A stretch of 64,000 nt of DNA from an uncultured Paludibaculum sp. (GCF_963665245.1 NZ_OY762267.1:930001-994000); one strand, 5' to 3'. Positions 34,700 to 44,884 are shown, counted from the first letter of the stretch. Notes: a model not told the origin generated them from the sequence alone. Program-made: numbers and translations.

Positions 34700-36412
34700 A
34701 TGCCGGAAAATCAAACCGCTCCCCAAGATCCCAGAGCTGAGTTCATCAACGTCTCCGTGTGGCATGGGTCGCTCGATCGCGCGCGCGAAATTCTCGCCGA
34801 GCATCCCGAAGTTGCCGGCAGCGATGTCCACACCGCCGCGCTGCTCGGCGACCACCAAGCGGTCGCGCGCTTCCTCACCGACGATCCGGCCAATGCCACC
34901 GCCAAAGGCGGTCCGCGCCAGTGGGACGCTCTGACGCACCTCTGCTTCTCCAAGTTCCTGCGGCTCGAACCCGGTCGCACCGAGGGGTTTCTCAAATCCG
35001 CCACGGCCCTACTCGATGCGGGCGCCAACCCCAACACCGGTTTCTACGAAGAAAACCACCAACCCAAGCCCGAATGGGAATGCGCGCTCTACGGCGCGGC
35101 CGGCGTCGCTCATCACCCCGAACTGACCAAGCTCCTGCTCGATCGCGGCGCGGATCCCAATGACGGCGAGGTCGCCTACCATTCACCGGAAACTCTTGAT
35201 AACCGTACCATCCATGTCCTGGTCGAAAGCGGCAAACTCACCCAGGACACCATCGGCCTGATGCTCGCGCGCAAGTTCAACTGGCATGACGACGATGGCG
35301 TGCACTGGCTGCTGGAGCACGGCGCCGATCCCAATTGGCCGCTGTGGGGCAGCCGCCCGCTGCACTACGCGCTCCGCCATGGCACGCCCATCCACTATTT
35401 CGAATGGCTTCTCGATCATGGCGCCGACCCGACGCTGCCGGACAAGAACGGCAACGCGTCTGTAGCAGAAGCTGCGCGCCAGGGCCGCGCGGACGTGCTT
35501 GAGCTGTTCGAAAAGCGTGGCTTCTCCGTCTCGCTCGAAGGCGACGATGCATTTCTCGCCGCGTGTACCCGGGCGAATGAAGCCGAGGCGCGCAGGTTGG
35601 CCGCGGCGAGCCCATCGTTGGTGGAACGCGTGCAGTCCCAGAACCCCGGCAAGCTGGCCGATTTCGCCGGCGCCGGCAACACGGCGGCAGTGCGGCTGAT
35701 GCTGGATCTCGGTTTTGATGCCGGCATGGCGCGCATCACGCCCGAATGGGTGGCCGGAGAAACGGCACTCCACGTCGCGGCGGCGCACGGTTGCCAGCCC
35801 ATGGTGGAGCTACTGATCGAGCGCGGCGCGCCGCTCGAGGCCAGGCGGCACGGCGGCCAGACTCCACTGTGCGTGGCCTTCCTATGCCTGCAGCAACAAT
35901 CGGAATGGACGCCGAACGAGTACACGCTGCCCATCGCCGAGGCGCTGATCCGGGCCGAGGCCAGCGTGGAGAACGCCGGGCTCACGCTCACGGCGGCGGT
36001 ATGCCTTGGGCGTCGCGATGACATTGCGCGGCTCGCAGGGGATGCCGGCACCGAGGAGAAGCAGAAGGCGCTGGCAGCCGCGGCTTACAACGGCAGGCTG
36101 GACGCGATCGACACCGCCATCGCGCTCGGCGCCGATCCCAACGCGCCGAACATAGGGCTCAACCCGAACGCCACGGCTCTGCACAACGCCGTTTGCTCCG
36201 GCTCGCTCGCCGCGGTGCGGAAGCTCGTGGAGGCAGGAGCGAGCGTCGGCGCGAAGGACGGCCCCTACCAAGCCACGCCGCTCCAGTGGGCGGAGTACTT
36301 CGTGCGGGAGAACAGCGCCGACAAAGTCGAGTACTTCCAGCGCGAGGGCACCCGGCCTAGGCAGTATGCCGAAATCGCCGCGTATCTTCGCGGCAGGGAG
36401 GGTGCCTTATGA
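34700..36412 (+). CDS. Ankyrin-repeat protein
   Basis: A 570-residue cytoplasmic protein made almost entirely of ankyrin repeats: LLDAGANPNTGF, LLLDRGADPNDGE, LLEHGADPNW, LLDHGADPTLPDKNGN, the more perfect GETALHVAAAHGCQPMVELLIERGAPLEARRHGGQTPLCVAFL, and LGADPNAP..NATALHNAVCSGSLAAVRKLVEAGASVGAKD near the end. Such repeats bind other proteins; the partner is unknown. I placed the start at the ATG 10 bases after the DUF1579-like gene because the longer frame overlaps that gene. Confidence 0.85.
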   Translation: MPENQTAPQDPRAEFINVSVWHGSLDRAREILAEHPEVAGSDVHTAALLGDHQAVARFLTDDPANATAKGGPRQWDALTHLCFSKFLRLEPGRTEGFLKSATALLDAGANPNTGFYEENHQPKPEWECALYGAAGVAHHPELTKLLLDRGADPNDGEVAYHSPETLDNRTIHVLVESGKLTQDTIGLMLARKFNWHDDDGVHWLLEHGADPNWPLWGSRPLHYALRHGTPIHYFEWLLDHGADPTLPDKNGNASVAEAARQGRADVLELFEKRGFSVSLEGDDAFLAACTRANEAEARRLAAASPSLVERVQSQNPGKLADFAGAGNTAAVRLMLDLGFDAGMARITPEWVAGETALHVAAAHGCQPMVELLIERGAPLEARRHGGQTPLCVAFLCLQQQSEWTPNEYTLPIAEALIRAEASVENAGLTLTAAVCLGRRDDIARLAGDAGTEEKQKALAAAAYNGRLDAIDTAIALGADPNAPNIGLNPNATALHNAVCSGSLAAVRKLVEAGASVGAKDGPYQATPLQWAEYFVRENSADKVEYFQREGTRPRQYAEIAAYLRGREGAL

Positions 36413-36611
36413 TCGCCGTCGGCAGTCCCCCGGCCCGTTTCGTCGTCGTGAAGTCGGTGTCCTCATCCCAGAGGACGATCCAGCCGCCGTTTGGATTCGC
36501 TCCGCCGCCCGTTCAAAGCCCTGAAATAACGCCACTCCGTTGAAATCGAAAGATCTTCAATCAGCCATAGGCCCAGGACAGGTGGCGGAGCGAAGGGGGC
36601 CACACAACTTC

Positions 36612-36962
36612 CTAGTTCTGGCCGGATTTGCAGGAGGCAGCAACCGTCTTGATGGTTCGCGGCTGGAAGGCCTTCTCACCACCACGCTCCACGATTGCGC
36701 CCGTAAGCTCAACAGTCTGGTTCACGTAGTTGTCCAGCTTGGCCGAGCCGGAGAACATCACCTTCTGGCCTGACGCCTCGTCGGCTACTGAGTACATCTG
36801 GGCTTCGCTCCCCTTGGTCAGGCAGCCCTTCAATGTGGCAGGTGTCCCTTCACTCTTCTGATCCTGGGGCTGCGCTGGTGGACTCTGGGGCTCCTGAGCG
36901 TAACTGACCACTCCAACGCTCAGCAGCAAAAATGCACTTGTAAAAAGCAGAATGTTCTTCAT
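36612..36962 (-). CDS. Small exported OB-fold-like protein (DUF5818-like)
   Basis: A 116-residue protein with a clean signal peptide (MKNILLFTSAFLLLSVGVVSYAQ) and a compact beta-barrel-like segment TLKGCLTKGSEAQMYSVADEASGQ, then KVMFSGSAKLDNYVNQTVELTGAIVE. This pattern is common in acidobacterial exported proteins. GGAGG lies 5 bases before the ATG. Function unknown. Confidence 0.72.
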   Translation of the reverse strand: MKNILLFTSAFLLLSVGVVSYAQEPQSPPAQPQDQKSEGTPATLKGCLTKGSEAQMYSVADEASGQKVMFSGSAKLDNYVNQTVELTGAIVERGGEKAFQPRTIKTVAASCKSGQN

Positions 36963-37421
36963 TGAACCTCCAGCGCAATCGAAGTGCAATTCGATCGCCA
37001 CAACGTGCGATCTCCCGGCAGTAGGCACTGGATGCGGGATGACGATCCTCTATGCTTCTAGCCGCTTAACAGGTCAACAGTCGAATTTTGCGACTCATTC
37101 ACGCAACTCTGGCGCAGCACGTTTGTAGTGTTACGAGAGCAGGTTGGCACCGCCATTGGCATTGTAAGCGCTGCGTTCCGGCAACAATTACAGGTATATT
37201 TTTCCGTTTCCTGACGTCACATGAGCGTGGGCGAGCACTCGAATTCGGCGTTTAGTCGCCATTTACTCCCCCAGCTTGAACGGGTCCTCGCACGTGACAC
37301 GTCCTCCGCGCTTCGGCCCCCATCGAAGTCTCCGCTCTCACTTCGAATTGAACATGCGGCCCAGCCCGCCGCGGCCGCATTTCGCCGGTGCTGGCCGGGC
37401 CGCACTGCTCGCCAAAGGACC
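36963..37421. other. Intergenic region, no gene seen
   Basis: About 460 bases upstream of the small exported protein gene. The middle (37080-37210) is lower in GC than its surroundings and probably holds the promoter. I see no coding region, RNA gene or repeat in it. Confidence 0.4.
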
Positions 37422-37928
37422 CTACAGCGTCTTGACCAACGCCACAAGTTGATCGAGCGTCGTGCCCCAGCCTTCGTGGAAGCCCATCTCTTCGTGCTTC
37501 TTGGATGTCGCTTCGTCGCCGTGCACGGCGACCACCTTGTATTTCGTCTGGTTGCCCTGCGCTTCGAACGTGATGATGGCCGTGAAGTACAACTCGTCGC
37601 ACGACCCAGTGTCAGTAGTTTTGATGACCGGACGGTAGCCGGGCCCCAGCGCGGAAGTCCACACGAGCTTTTCGTTGGGCACGATCTCCAGATAACAGCC
37701 CACGTGCGGAAATTCCTGTCCCTCTGGCGAGCGCATCACCGTCCGGAAAATACCACCAGGGCGAAGGTCAATCTCGCAATCGACGGTGCTCCACGGCGCC
37801 GGCGTGAACCACTTCTTGATGTGCTCCGGCATCGTCCATGCGGCCCATACGAGTTCCCTCGGCACATTGATGGTCCGTTCCAGCACCAGGTCCAGCTTTG
37901 GGTTTGTCTGTGTGAATGCAGTGGTCAC
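37422..37928 (-). CDS. SRPBCC/AHSA1-domain protein
   Basis: A 168-residue protein of the START/AHSA1 fold: [33 protein letters not shown] at the start, then [19 protein letters not shown] and a C-terminal [20 protein letters not shown] helix. Members bind small hydrophobic ligands. The GTG start overlaps the stop of the ArsR gene by four bases (GTGA). This ArsR-AHSA1 pair is a common operon in soil bacteria; the ligand is not known. Confidence 0.85.
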   Translation of the reverse strand: MTTAFTQTNPKLDLVLERTINVPRELVWAAWTMPEHIKKWFTPAPWSTVDCEIDLRPGGIFRTVMRSPEGQEFPHVGCYLEIVPNEKLVWTSALGPGYRPVIKTTDTGSCDELYFTAIITFEAQGNQTKYKVVAVHGDEATSKKHEEMGFHEGWGTTLDQLVALVKTL

Positions 37929-38266
37929 GATTTCTGCTCCTCTAGATCGGAAAGGTAAGTATCCAGTTGATCCAGCCGGCGACTCCAAAGCGAGCGCTGT
38001 TTTTCGAGCCAGCCCTCCGCGGCCTTCAACGGCTGCGGCGTGAGCTGATAGGTTCGAACACGCCCCGTCTTTCGAGATTTCACCAGCCCGCACTCTTCCA
38101 GCACATCGAGATGCTGCAGAAATGACGGCAGCGACATGCTGAACGGATTCGCGAGCTCGCTTACCGCCGCGGGCCCGCTGCTGAGCCGTTTGAGAACCGC
38201 TCGTCGCGTCGGATCGGCCAGACCGTGAAACACGCGGTCCAGTTGGGAGGCCTGTTGGTTAGGCAC
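37925..38266 (-). CDS. ArsR-family repressor
   Basis: A 113-residue winged helix-turn-helix protein: [67 protein letters not shown]. It lacks the metal-binding Cys of true ArsR proteins, as is usual for the group paired with AHSA1 proteins. I set the start at the GTG at 38266: the TTG further upstream is the -35 box of a near-perfect promoter whose start point falls at or next to this GTG, so the message is probably leaderless. It probably represses its own operon through inverted repeats in that promoter. Confidence 0.85.
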   Translation of the reverse strand: MPNQQASQLDRVFHGLADPTRRAVLKRLSSGPAAVSELANPFSMSLPSFLQHLDVLEECGLVKSRKTGRVRTYQLTPQPLKAAEGWLEKQRSLWSRRLDQLDTYLSDLEEQKS

Positions 38267-38302
38267 ATGGCTAACTATACCGAAGGTAAATACTTCGGTC
38301 AA
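38249..38302 (-). promoter_or_regulatory. Promoter and operators of the ArsR-AHSA1 operon
   Basis: On the minus strand, TTGACC (38302-38297) and TATAGT (38279-38274) are separated by exactly 17 bases. Inside the spacer lies the inverted repeat CCGAAG-N7-CTTCGG (38280-38298), ideally placed to block polymerase. A second imperfect palindrome, with GTTAG and CTAAC arms, spans the start codon. The expected transcript start is within a base or two of the GTG. Confidence 0.75.
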
Positions 38303-38430
38303 TACCTAACTATTGGAAATCCGCTGCCCCTCATTGCTTGCCCGCTGCGGGATTGGCCGGAAACAGAAAAACTGAGTGCCGCGGGCCACTGGAGTATAGT
38401 GTGGCTGGGAGAGTCCAGGACGCAAGTCGG

Positions 38431-39474
38431 ATGTACGGAACTATGCGGGCAGAAAAGCAGAGTGAAAGGCCAGGACGTCTCCGTTCCGGCAACGGCGGCC
38501 AGAGCCGGCGCGATTTCTTCCGCCTGGCGGGGACCATGGCGGCCGGGGCTGCTTGCGAACCAGATCACCTACTGGCCGCGGAGTCGAAGTCCTCGCCGAT
38601 CGGCATCCTGATCGCCACCACGTTCACGACGGGGACGCTTGAAGACCGTCTGGACGCGGTGAAAACCTGCGGGCTCGCCACGGTGCAGATGAGCATGGTC
38701 TGCGCCAATCTGCCGGAGATGCCGGATCAGATTCCCGCGGAACTGCCTGAACGCATCCGGCGCGAAGCGTCGGCGCGCGGAATCGGCATTGCCAGCGTGA
38801 CCGGCACCTTCAATATGTGCCACCCGGATGGGGAACAGCGCCGGACGGGGTTGCAGCGGCTGCGGGTCCTGGCGGAAGCATGCCCGCGGATGGGCACGTC
38901 CTTCATTCACGTATGCACCGGCACGCGGAACCCAAGTAGTATGTGGCGGCCGCATCCGGACAACGGCACGCCGGAGGCGTGGCGGGATATGGCTGCTTGT
39001 GTGCGCGAGGCGACCGACATCGCCCGGCAGGCGAACGTTGTGTTGGCCTTCGAGCCCGAGATGAGCAACGTAGTGGATTCGGCCCGGAAAGCCCGCCGCG
39101 TTCTGGATGAGATCGGATCGCCCCACCTCAAAGTCACCATAGACCCCGCGAACCTTTTTCACACGGGTGAACTGCCTCGCATGAAGGAGATCCTCGACGA
39201 GGCGTTTGCCCTCGTGGGTAAGGACATCGTGCTGGCTCACGCCAAGGATCTCGACCGCGACGGAGAAGCGGGGCACAAGCCCGCGGGCCAGGGCCTGCTC
39301 GACTACGACCGGTACCTGGGCCTGCTGCGCAAATATGACTTCCAGGGGCCGCTCCTGCTGCATGGATTGAGCGCGGCACAGGTGCCGGGCTGCCTTGCGT
39401 TCCTGCGCGCGAAGCTAGCTACTTCTCGAGCGGGCAGTCGAACGTCGCGTTGCGAATACTGTACCCAGGGATAA
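38431..39474 (+). CDS. Tat-exported sugar isomerase/epimerase-like protein
   Basis: A 347-residue protein with a twin-arginine signal (QSRRDFFRLAGTMAAGAA) and a TIM barrel of the xylose-isomerase-like AP_endonuc_2 type. Metal-ligand positions are suggested by FEPEMSNVV (Glu), TIDPANLFH (Asp) and LAHAKD (His). Such proteins isomerise or epimerise sugars, or are non-catalytic oxidised-sugar enzymes of acidobacterial carbohydrate pathways. A TATAGT sits about 35 bases upstream. The last 15 residues (after LRAKLA) do not look like the family's usual end and may result from a rearrangement. An ATG at 38443 is an alternative start. Confidence 0.75.
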   Translation: MYGTMRAEKQSERPGRLRSGNGGQSRRDFFRLAGTMAAGAACEPDHLLAAESKSSPIGILIATTFTTGTLEDRLDAVKTCGLATVQMSMVCANLPEMPDQIPAELPERIRREASARGIGIASVTGTFNMCHPDGEQRRTGLQRLRVLAEACPRMGTSFIHVCTGTRNPSSMWRPHPDNGTPEAWRDMAACVREATDIARQANVVLAFEPEMSNVVDSARKARRVLDEIGSPHLKVTIDPANLFHTGELPRMKEILDEAFALVGKDIVLAHAKDLDRDGEAGHKPAGQGLLDYDRYLGLLRKYDFQGPLLLHGLSAAQVPGCLAFLRAKLATSRAGSRTSRCEYCTQG

Positions 39475-39538
39475 ACAAGGGAGCGATAGCCGGGGGCGTA
39501 TCGAGCGCCAGAACTGTGAGATTGCGAAGCTGATCCAT
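39419..39538 (-). pseudogene. Possible C-terminal remnant of a lost gene
   Basis: On the minus strand, opposite the tail of the isomerase gene, a frame ending at 39419 reads MDQLRNLTVLALDTPPAIAP and continues with LFIPGYSIRNATFDCPLEK. It stays open and protein-like for about 25 more codons upstream without a start. Composition is like a folded protein's C-terminus. It is too short to name and may be chance. Confidence 0.25.
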
Positions 39539-39643
39539 TGTCTGCGTGATAATCAGCGCGAACGGGAACCATCGTTGTTGCCGTGATTGGCCTCTGAGAT
39601 CCGTCGTATCGCCCCACCTCTGGCGGCGATCCGGCCGCCGCGT

Positions 39644-42600
39644 CTATTCGGCGTAGTAGCCCTGGCGGGCTCGCACCTGAAGACCCTTTGCGCCTTTGAC
39701 TTCGACATTGATTTTGCGCCAGCCACGGTGTTCGCCGGATGATGGCTGAAAGGCTACCAGGTAACCGTGCGCAAGATCCTGCGAGATCTTCTCAAAAACC
39801 TCGGCGATTTCGCCCGGCTTGTGAATCAGGAACGGAACTCCGCCCGTGGATTGGGCAATGTTGTTGAGCTCACTGACCAGCTCCGGGTGAAAAACGGCTT
39901 CCCCTTGCGCAATGGTGAAGATGGGAACGCCTCGCTGCTTCGCCTTCTCGATGGCCAGCCGGGCGGACAACATGCTGGCGTTGTCGGCGCCGTCGGTGAA
40001 GACGATGATGGCCTTCTTGCCCGCGCGCGCCGCAAGATCATGGTTGACGCGGACCAGAGCTTCATACAACGCGGTGACTCCGCAGGCGTGCAGTTTGAGG
40101 ATGGCGCGTTTGGCGGCCTCCTTGTCCTCGGCGAAGGGCACCAGCGCGGTCACCGTGTCGTCGAAGGTGTAGACCGCCGCTGAATCCACCGGGCGGAGAT
40201 CGTCCAGGAGTTGCAGGGCGGCGCTCTTGAGCTTCGGCAGCGTGGACACCATGCTCCCGGAGGTATCAAAGACCAGCGCTACGGACACGCCGGCCATGCG
40301 GCTTTCGAACGCAAAGACGGGCTTGGACTCTCCCTCTTCCAGGATGGTGAACTGCCCGGAGTTGAGATCGTCCGCGTAGCGACCATGGCTGTCGGTGACG
40401 GTGGCATAGGCCTCCACCACGCGGCCGCGCGCCTGAAAGACCAGATCGGCGTCACCCGCAAGCACCGTGTCCGTGCGCCCCGATACTTCATGGCGTAGAC
40501 CCGCCTCCGCCGCCGGAGCCACGGTGGCCGGCTCGGCCTCCACCAACTGAGCGCCCGCCGCCCGGCCGCGCAAGGGTTGGGCCGCCTCTTCGAACGACGC
40601 AAACCCGCCTTCGAAGTAGCTGCCCGAAGGCCCGCTGGAAATCCGGAGCAACGACGGAGGGAACATCCGCGGCGCGCTGCCGCCGGGGACGAAGCGATGT
40701 TTCCGCAGGAGTTGCTGATCCTCGGCCGCCAGCAGATATCCAGGGTCGAGCATGGCTGCGTAGACGGCGCCGCTCAAGGCATGCAGAGTTGCGCTGGATC
40801 CGGGCTCCGGCGCCAGTCCTGTGAGACGAGGTATGTCCTGCAGTTTCCGGAGCTCCTCAAAGGCTGCCCGCCGCCGGCCTGTCAGATGGAGAAGGCGGCT
40901 GATCAGGGCTTCGTCGAGGTCCGGCGCGCCGCCGGCAATCGAACGCAAGGCAGCCAGTGCGCCGGCCGAAGGATTGGGCGGGCGCAAGGCCACGCATACC
41001 TGCTGAAAGGCCTGACCCGCCTGACTAGCGGTGAGTGAGCCGGCCTGGCTGCCCAGCACGATGATCTGGACCAGGGAATGCCACTCGCCGAGCAGCAGAT
41101 TGCGTTCCGGCTCGGGCGTCTTGGCGGCCTGCGCCGCGAACTCCTCCAAAGTCCGGAACGCCGGTTCGTCCAATGCGGGCAGTTTCTCGAAATAGCCGAA
41201 GAGGTGGTGCCACTCGCCGTAGTTCCGGGCTAGCACCTGGGCGGCCGGGCCACTGAGCGGTGTGCCACGCTGCTGCTCCAGGAGCGCTATCGCCCCGAGG
41301 GCCTCCAGCGGAGCGTGCCGGAGCAGAATCTCATCGTCTGTCTCCGAGTCCTTCCCCCACGCAGCGCGGCCGCCTGGAAACAGAACACGGCCGGTCGCGT
41401 CGATCGGCAACGATTGCAGGAATTTTTCGTGCCAGCCCTTGGAAGCCAGGATGGATCCGGGCACGGGCGCCGTGTCGCGATACCACTTGTAGAAGGCCTC
41501 GGCGCGTTCGGGCGTTTGGGTGAAGAACTGCTGGCGCCGGGCGTCGGCGTGCGCCAGGTGGTGGTAGAACGCCAGCAGGCGGCCCTGGTCCTTCTCGAAA
41601 AGCCCCCGTAAAAATGGCGCGATCGCCTGGGGTTTTGCACCGGCGAGCTTGGCCCATAACGCTTCGGCTCTGACGCCACCAGGGACCATTACCCGGTTGC
41701 CGCCGATCTCCACGGAGTCCGCGAACGCGGCCGTCAGCGCCGAGTACTTGACGATCAGGTTCGCCAGGCCCACCGACGAAACCAACGCGGCGGCCGACTC
41801 TCCGTCCATACTCCCTAGCCCGGAGTAGACCCTGGCGAAACGCCTGTCCCTGAGGAAGATCTCGGCGGGACCGCCACTGGCCTCGGGGACCCCTTTGAGA
41901 AGCAGGCTCCAGGCCGCGCCGCCCACCAGCCGGGCCGTCTCCCTGGGGATCTCGAAGGTGAATTCGCGCCGGTGGAGGAGAGCGGTGCGCAGGTCCAACT
42001 CTTCCACACCCAGGACGGCCAAGGCCCGCTGCCGCAGCGCGCCGTCTTTCTGGACTCCATCTTCAAGGGAGTAGCCCTCGCCGGACGGCACCAGCTTCCA
42101 GCCAAGTTCCCCCAGCATCGCGCGAGTCCTGCGCATCGCGATGTCGCCGGCCGTGGATAGGCGGATCAGCGTGCCGCGCTCGGTGCGTTCGCCCACGCGC
42201 TCGAGTGCGGCGATGGTCGGGATGAAACTGACAATGGCCTCCTGATCCTCTAGTGTCCTGTTGGGTTGATCGGGACGGCCCGCGGTGATGGCTCGGCAGT
42301 AGTCGAGAAAGAAATCGTGCGGGCCCGATGCACCGGGCAGTTGCGCGATGGCGGAGAACGCTTTGATGCCGCCCGGCACCTGCGCCTCTCCGGTGGCGGC
42401 CAGGTTCAGATCCAGGCTGCTGAGCTCCTCGGAGAGATCGGCGGGAGGTTCCTTGCCGAGGTTCTCGATCCGCTGGTGGACAGCGGCGGCCTCTTTGGCG
42501 CGGGGGTTCTCTGCGAGGTAGCTGTGGAAATGCTGAGCGGCGGCGGCATAGTCGCCCTTGGCCTCCAGGATGATGCCCCGGATGTATTCGGCCCGTTTGA

Positions 42601-43459
42601 ACTCGCGCAGGCGGTCCAGGCGGATCGCGTCTCCGATTCGAGCCAGGGCCTGATCGTAGTTGTGCAACTGGTAGAGGGCCGTGGCACTGAACAGGTAAGC
42701 TTCCACAAAGACGTGTTTGGTGTCGACCGCGAAGAGTCTGTCACAGGTGGCCGCCACGGCTGGCCAGTCCTTCAGGCCGGCCTGGGCCTGCACCAGCATC
42801 TGATAGGGCGCTATCGGTTTTGGATCCAGTTCGACGGCCCGCTCCAGCGCGCGGCGCGCCTCCTCCATCTTCCCCTGGCGGGAGCAGACACCCCCCAGTG
42901 CGGCCCAGGCTGGCGCGAACTTGGGCGCTGCCTGTACTGTCGCGCGCAACGGGCCTTCTGAGCCGCCCCAGTCATTGGAGGTGAGGCGCTTCACGGCCAC
43001 TTCCCAACTGCGCGAGGCGGCACGCGGCAGTGTGGGGCTTGCTTTGATCACCAGGGTCGCGCTCTGGGATTTCGGCGTGAGCACGATATCGGGCAGCCGC
43101 GGATTGAGCGTGATGCGGCGGTCGGTGAGGTCGATGCGAGACGAGATGAGGCCCGGATGAGAGGCTTCCAGACTGCACGGCAACCCCGCGTAGCCGTTCG
43201 TGCCGGAATACACCTGGCCCATCTCGTTCACGAACAGCCGCACGACATACTCGCCAGTCCTCCGGGAAGTGAGGCTCTCTCGCACGGGCTGCTGCATGCC
43301 ATAGCAGACACGCTGTACCGTCACCATGCGGTCAGGTACTGAGCCGTCTTCCATAACGACTTTTCCATGCAGGTAGACATCATGCTGGGCACTGGCCGGG
43401 AGGCTACAAACCAACCCCGTCAGAACCGGAAACAGCAGAGGGTGGACTCGAGGCGGCAC
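39644..43459 (-). CDS. Giant exported TPR and von Willebrand A protein
   Basis: A 1,271-residue protein with a signal peptide (to about residue 25). A carboxypeptidase-regulatory-like beta domain comes first, then several TPR-like repeats (APAWAALGGVCSRQGKMEEARRALERAVELDP and following, about residues 200-330) and a long middle region I do not recognise. A C-terminal von Willebrand A domain (about 1060-1270) has the metal site DTSGSM and VFTDGADN. This VWA form is frequent in Solibacter-type genomes. The GTG at 43459 starts right before the signal peptide; the longer open frame upstream does not look like protein. Likely a periplasmic or surface scaffold protein. Confidence 0.82.
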   Translation of the reverse strand: MPPRVHPLLFPVLTGLVCSLPASAQHDVYLHGKVVMEDGSVPDRMVTVQRVCYGMQQPVRESLTSRRTGEYVVRLFVNEMGQVYSGTNGYAGLPCSLEASHPGLISSRIDLTDRRITLNPRLPDIVLTPKSQSATLVIKASPTLPRAASRSWEVAVKRLTSNDWGGSEGPLRATVQAAPKFAPAWAALGGVCSRQGKMEEARRALERAVELDPKPIAPYQMLVQAQAGLKDWPAVAATCDRLFAVDTKHVFVEAYLFSATALYQLHNYDQALARIGDAIRLDRLREFKRAEYIRGIILEAKGDYAAAAQHFHSYLAENPRAKEAAAVHQRIENLGKEPPADLSEELSSLDLNLAATGEAQVPGGIKAFSAIAQLPGASGPHDFFLDYCRAITAGRPDQPNRTLEDQEAIVSFIPTIAALERVGERTERGTLIRLSTAGDIAMRRTRAMLGELGWKLVPSGEGYSLEDGVQKDGALRQRALAVLGVEELDLRTALLHRREFTFEIPRETARLVGGAAWSLLLKGVPEASGGPAEIFLRDRRFARVYSGLGSMDGESAAALVSSVGLANLIVKYSALTAAFADSVEIGGNRVMVPGGVRAEALWAKLAGAKPQAIAPFLRGLFEKDQGRLLAFYHHLAHADARRQQFFTQTPERAEAFYKWYRDTAPVPGSILASKGWHEKFLQSLPIDATGRVLFPGGRAAWGKDSETDDEILLRHAPLEALGAIALLEQQRGTPLSGPAAQVLARNYGEWHHLFGYFEKLPALDEPAFRTLEEFAAQAAKTPEPERNLLLGEWHSLVQIIVLGSQAGSLTASQAGQAFQQVCVALRPPNPSAGALAALRSIAGGAPDLDEALISRLLHLTGRRRAAFEELRKLQDIPRLTGLAPEPGSSATLHALSGAVYAAMLDPGYLLAAEDQQLLRKHRFVPGGSAPRMFPPSLLRISSGPSGSYFEGGFASFEEAAQPLRGRAAGAQLVEAEPATVAPAAEAGLRHEVSGRTDTVLAGDADLVFQARGRVVEAYATVTDSHGRYADDLNSGQFTILEEGESKPVFAFESRMAGVSVALVFDTSGSMVSTLPKLKSAALQLLDDLRPVDSAAVYTFDDTVTALVPFAEDKEAAKRAILKLHACGVTALYEALVRVNHDLAARAGKKAIIVFTDGADNASMLSARLAIEKAKQRGVPIFTIAQGEAVFHPELVSELNNIAQSTGGVPFLIHKPGEIAEVFEKISQDLAHGYLVAFQPSSGEHRGWRKINVEVKGAKGLQVRARQGYYAE

Positions 43460-43673
43460 GTCGTTAGTACAACAGCGTACCGCAGCGTGAGTAACCCCGC
43501 TCTCAACACGAATCCGAAACGACCCGTCGAGCCGCTTTGATGGCGGACCCGCACGACGAAATAGCGCCAGAACAGCCCGATAACCCTCTGGCCGACGAAA
43601 GACGCCGCGAGGGGGGGGACAGGCCGTCCCCCAGTCCATCCGAAAATGGCAACTCCGCCGGAACCCGCAATTC

Positions 43674-44549
43674 TCACACGGGCTTGATGCGACGCTTTGC
43701 GACGCCCAACCCCGCTAGACCCAGGGCGGTGAGAACCATGCTTGCCGGCTCGGGCACCTCAGCGGCGGATGCCGGCGCAGCCGGAACAAGCAACGACGCA
43801 TCTCCCTGTGTGAAGCTCATGGCCAGGGTGTGGAGGGCCTCGGCGGACGCAAACTGGGATTGGGAACGGGAATCGACGAAGGTGTCGAGCGTGGCTTGCA
43901 GGAAAAAGGTGTCACCGGGGTTCACAGTGAATGTGACGTCGCCGGTAAGGTGGACGGCCTTCTCCGTTCCGTCGCCATTGACGTGATCGAATGAGAACCC
44001 AAGCACAGGCTGCACCTCCTGCCCCGGACTGAAGCCGCTTCCGAAGATCGTGAATCCGCCCGCGATCTCGGTCAGGATCCCGCCGGACACATTTCCGTCG
44101 ATGTTGTATTCGAGCGTGTACTCCGTCGAAGCTGTGCCCGTGTAAGTGTATTGTTGGGTGGCTCGGGCGACGGAGCCCGCCTGGTAGAAGAACGTCGACG
44201 GTGGGACGATGCTGATGTCCGCGCTGGACTGGGCACCCAGATGCGGCAACGAGTTAGGTCCAGTGAAGATCGCAAGCGCGGAGTAGCTCACCAGGGTCCC
44301 CTGCGAGAACTCTACGGACGCGACGCTATTGCCGGGCCCGCCATCACTGAGCCTCGAAAGGTCCGTAACGGGGTTGGGACAGGTCCCACAGGTGAGCTGA
44401 AACTCCTTCGCGCTGCCACTCGCTTCCGTGCTCCACAAAGTCGCGGCCCGCACAGGGCCGGCCGTCCCCAGAGCGCACATCAGTCCAATCAGGGCGCCTG
44501 TCGCGAAGTGTCCTCTTCTTGTGTTTGTACAAACGATAGTCAGATCCAT
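43674..44549 (-). CDS. PEP-CTERM exported protein
   Basis: A 291-residue protein with an N-terminal signal sequence (ALIGLMCALGTAGPVRAA) and the C-terminal sorting signal VPEPASMVLTALGLAGLG followed by KRR, the hallmark of PEP-CTERM proteins. These are exported, cut and anchored by an exosortase, often with exopolysaccharide. The middle is a beta-rich domain (TQQYTYTGTASTEYTLEYNIDGNVSGG) of unknown ligand. GGAGG precedes the ATG at 44549. No exosortase gene is in the window. Confidence 0.88.
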   Translation of the reverse strand: MDLTIVCTNTRRGHFATGALIGLMCALGTAGPVRAATLWSTEASGSAKEFQLTCGTCPNPVTDLSRLSDGGPGNSVASVEFSQGTLVSYSALAIFTGPNSLPHLGAQSSADISIVPPSTFFYQAGSVARATQQYTYTGTASTEYTLEYNIDGNVSGGILTEIAGGFTIFGSGFSPGQEVQPVLGFSFDHVNGDGTEKAVHLTGDVTFTVNPGDTFFLQATLDTFVDSRSQSQFASAEALHTLAMSFTQGDASLLVPAAPASAAEVPEPASMVLTALGLAGLGVAKRRIKPV

Positions 44550-44884
44550 TTTTTCCTCCGTGCCGAAAATAGCGGCTACCAGTACATAGGTAATCGGAGG
44601 ACAAAACGGCTCACGAGGTATTTGCGGCGCAGCCATCAGCGTTCAGCGCTCAGCCGTCAGCTACACCGGCGCGGGCTGATTGCTGAGTGCTGATCGCTGA
44701 CAGCTTACATGAGAGCTTTCAGAAGCGCTGACCGCCGACACGTATGCGACTTCCGAAACCATGTACTCACCGCGCGCCCCGCGCCGCCGCCAACTTACTG
44801 AGCTCACGCACCCGCACGACGAAAGGATATTTGCGGCGCAGCCATCAGCGTTCAGCCGTCAGCTACACCGCCACGGGCTGATTG

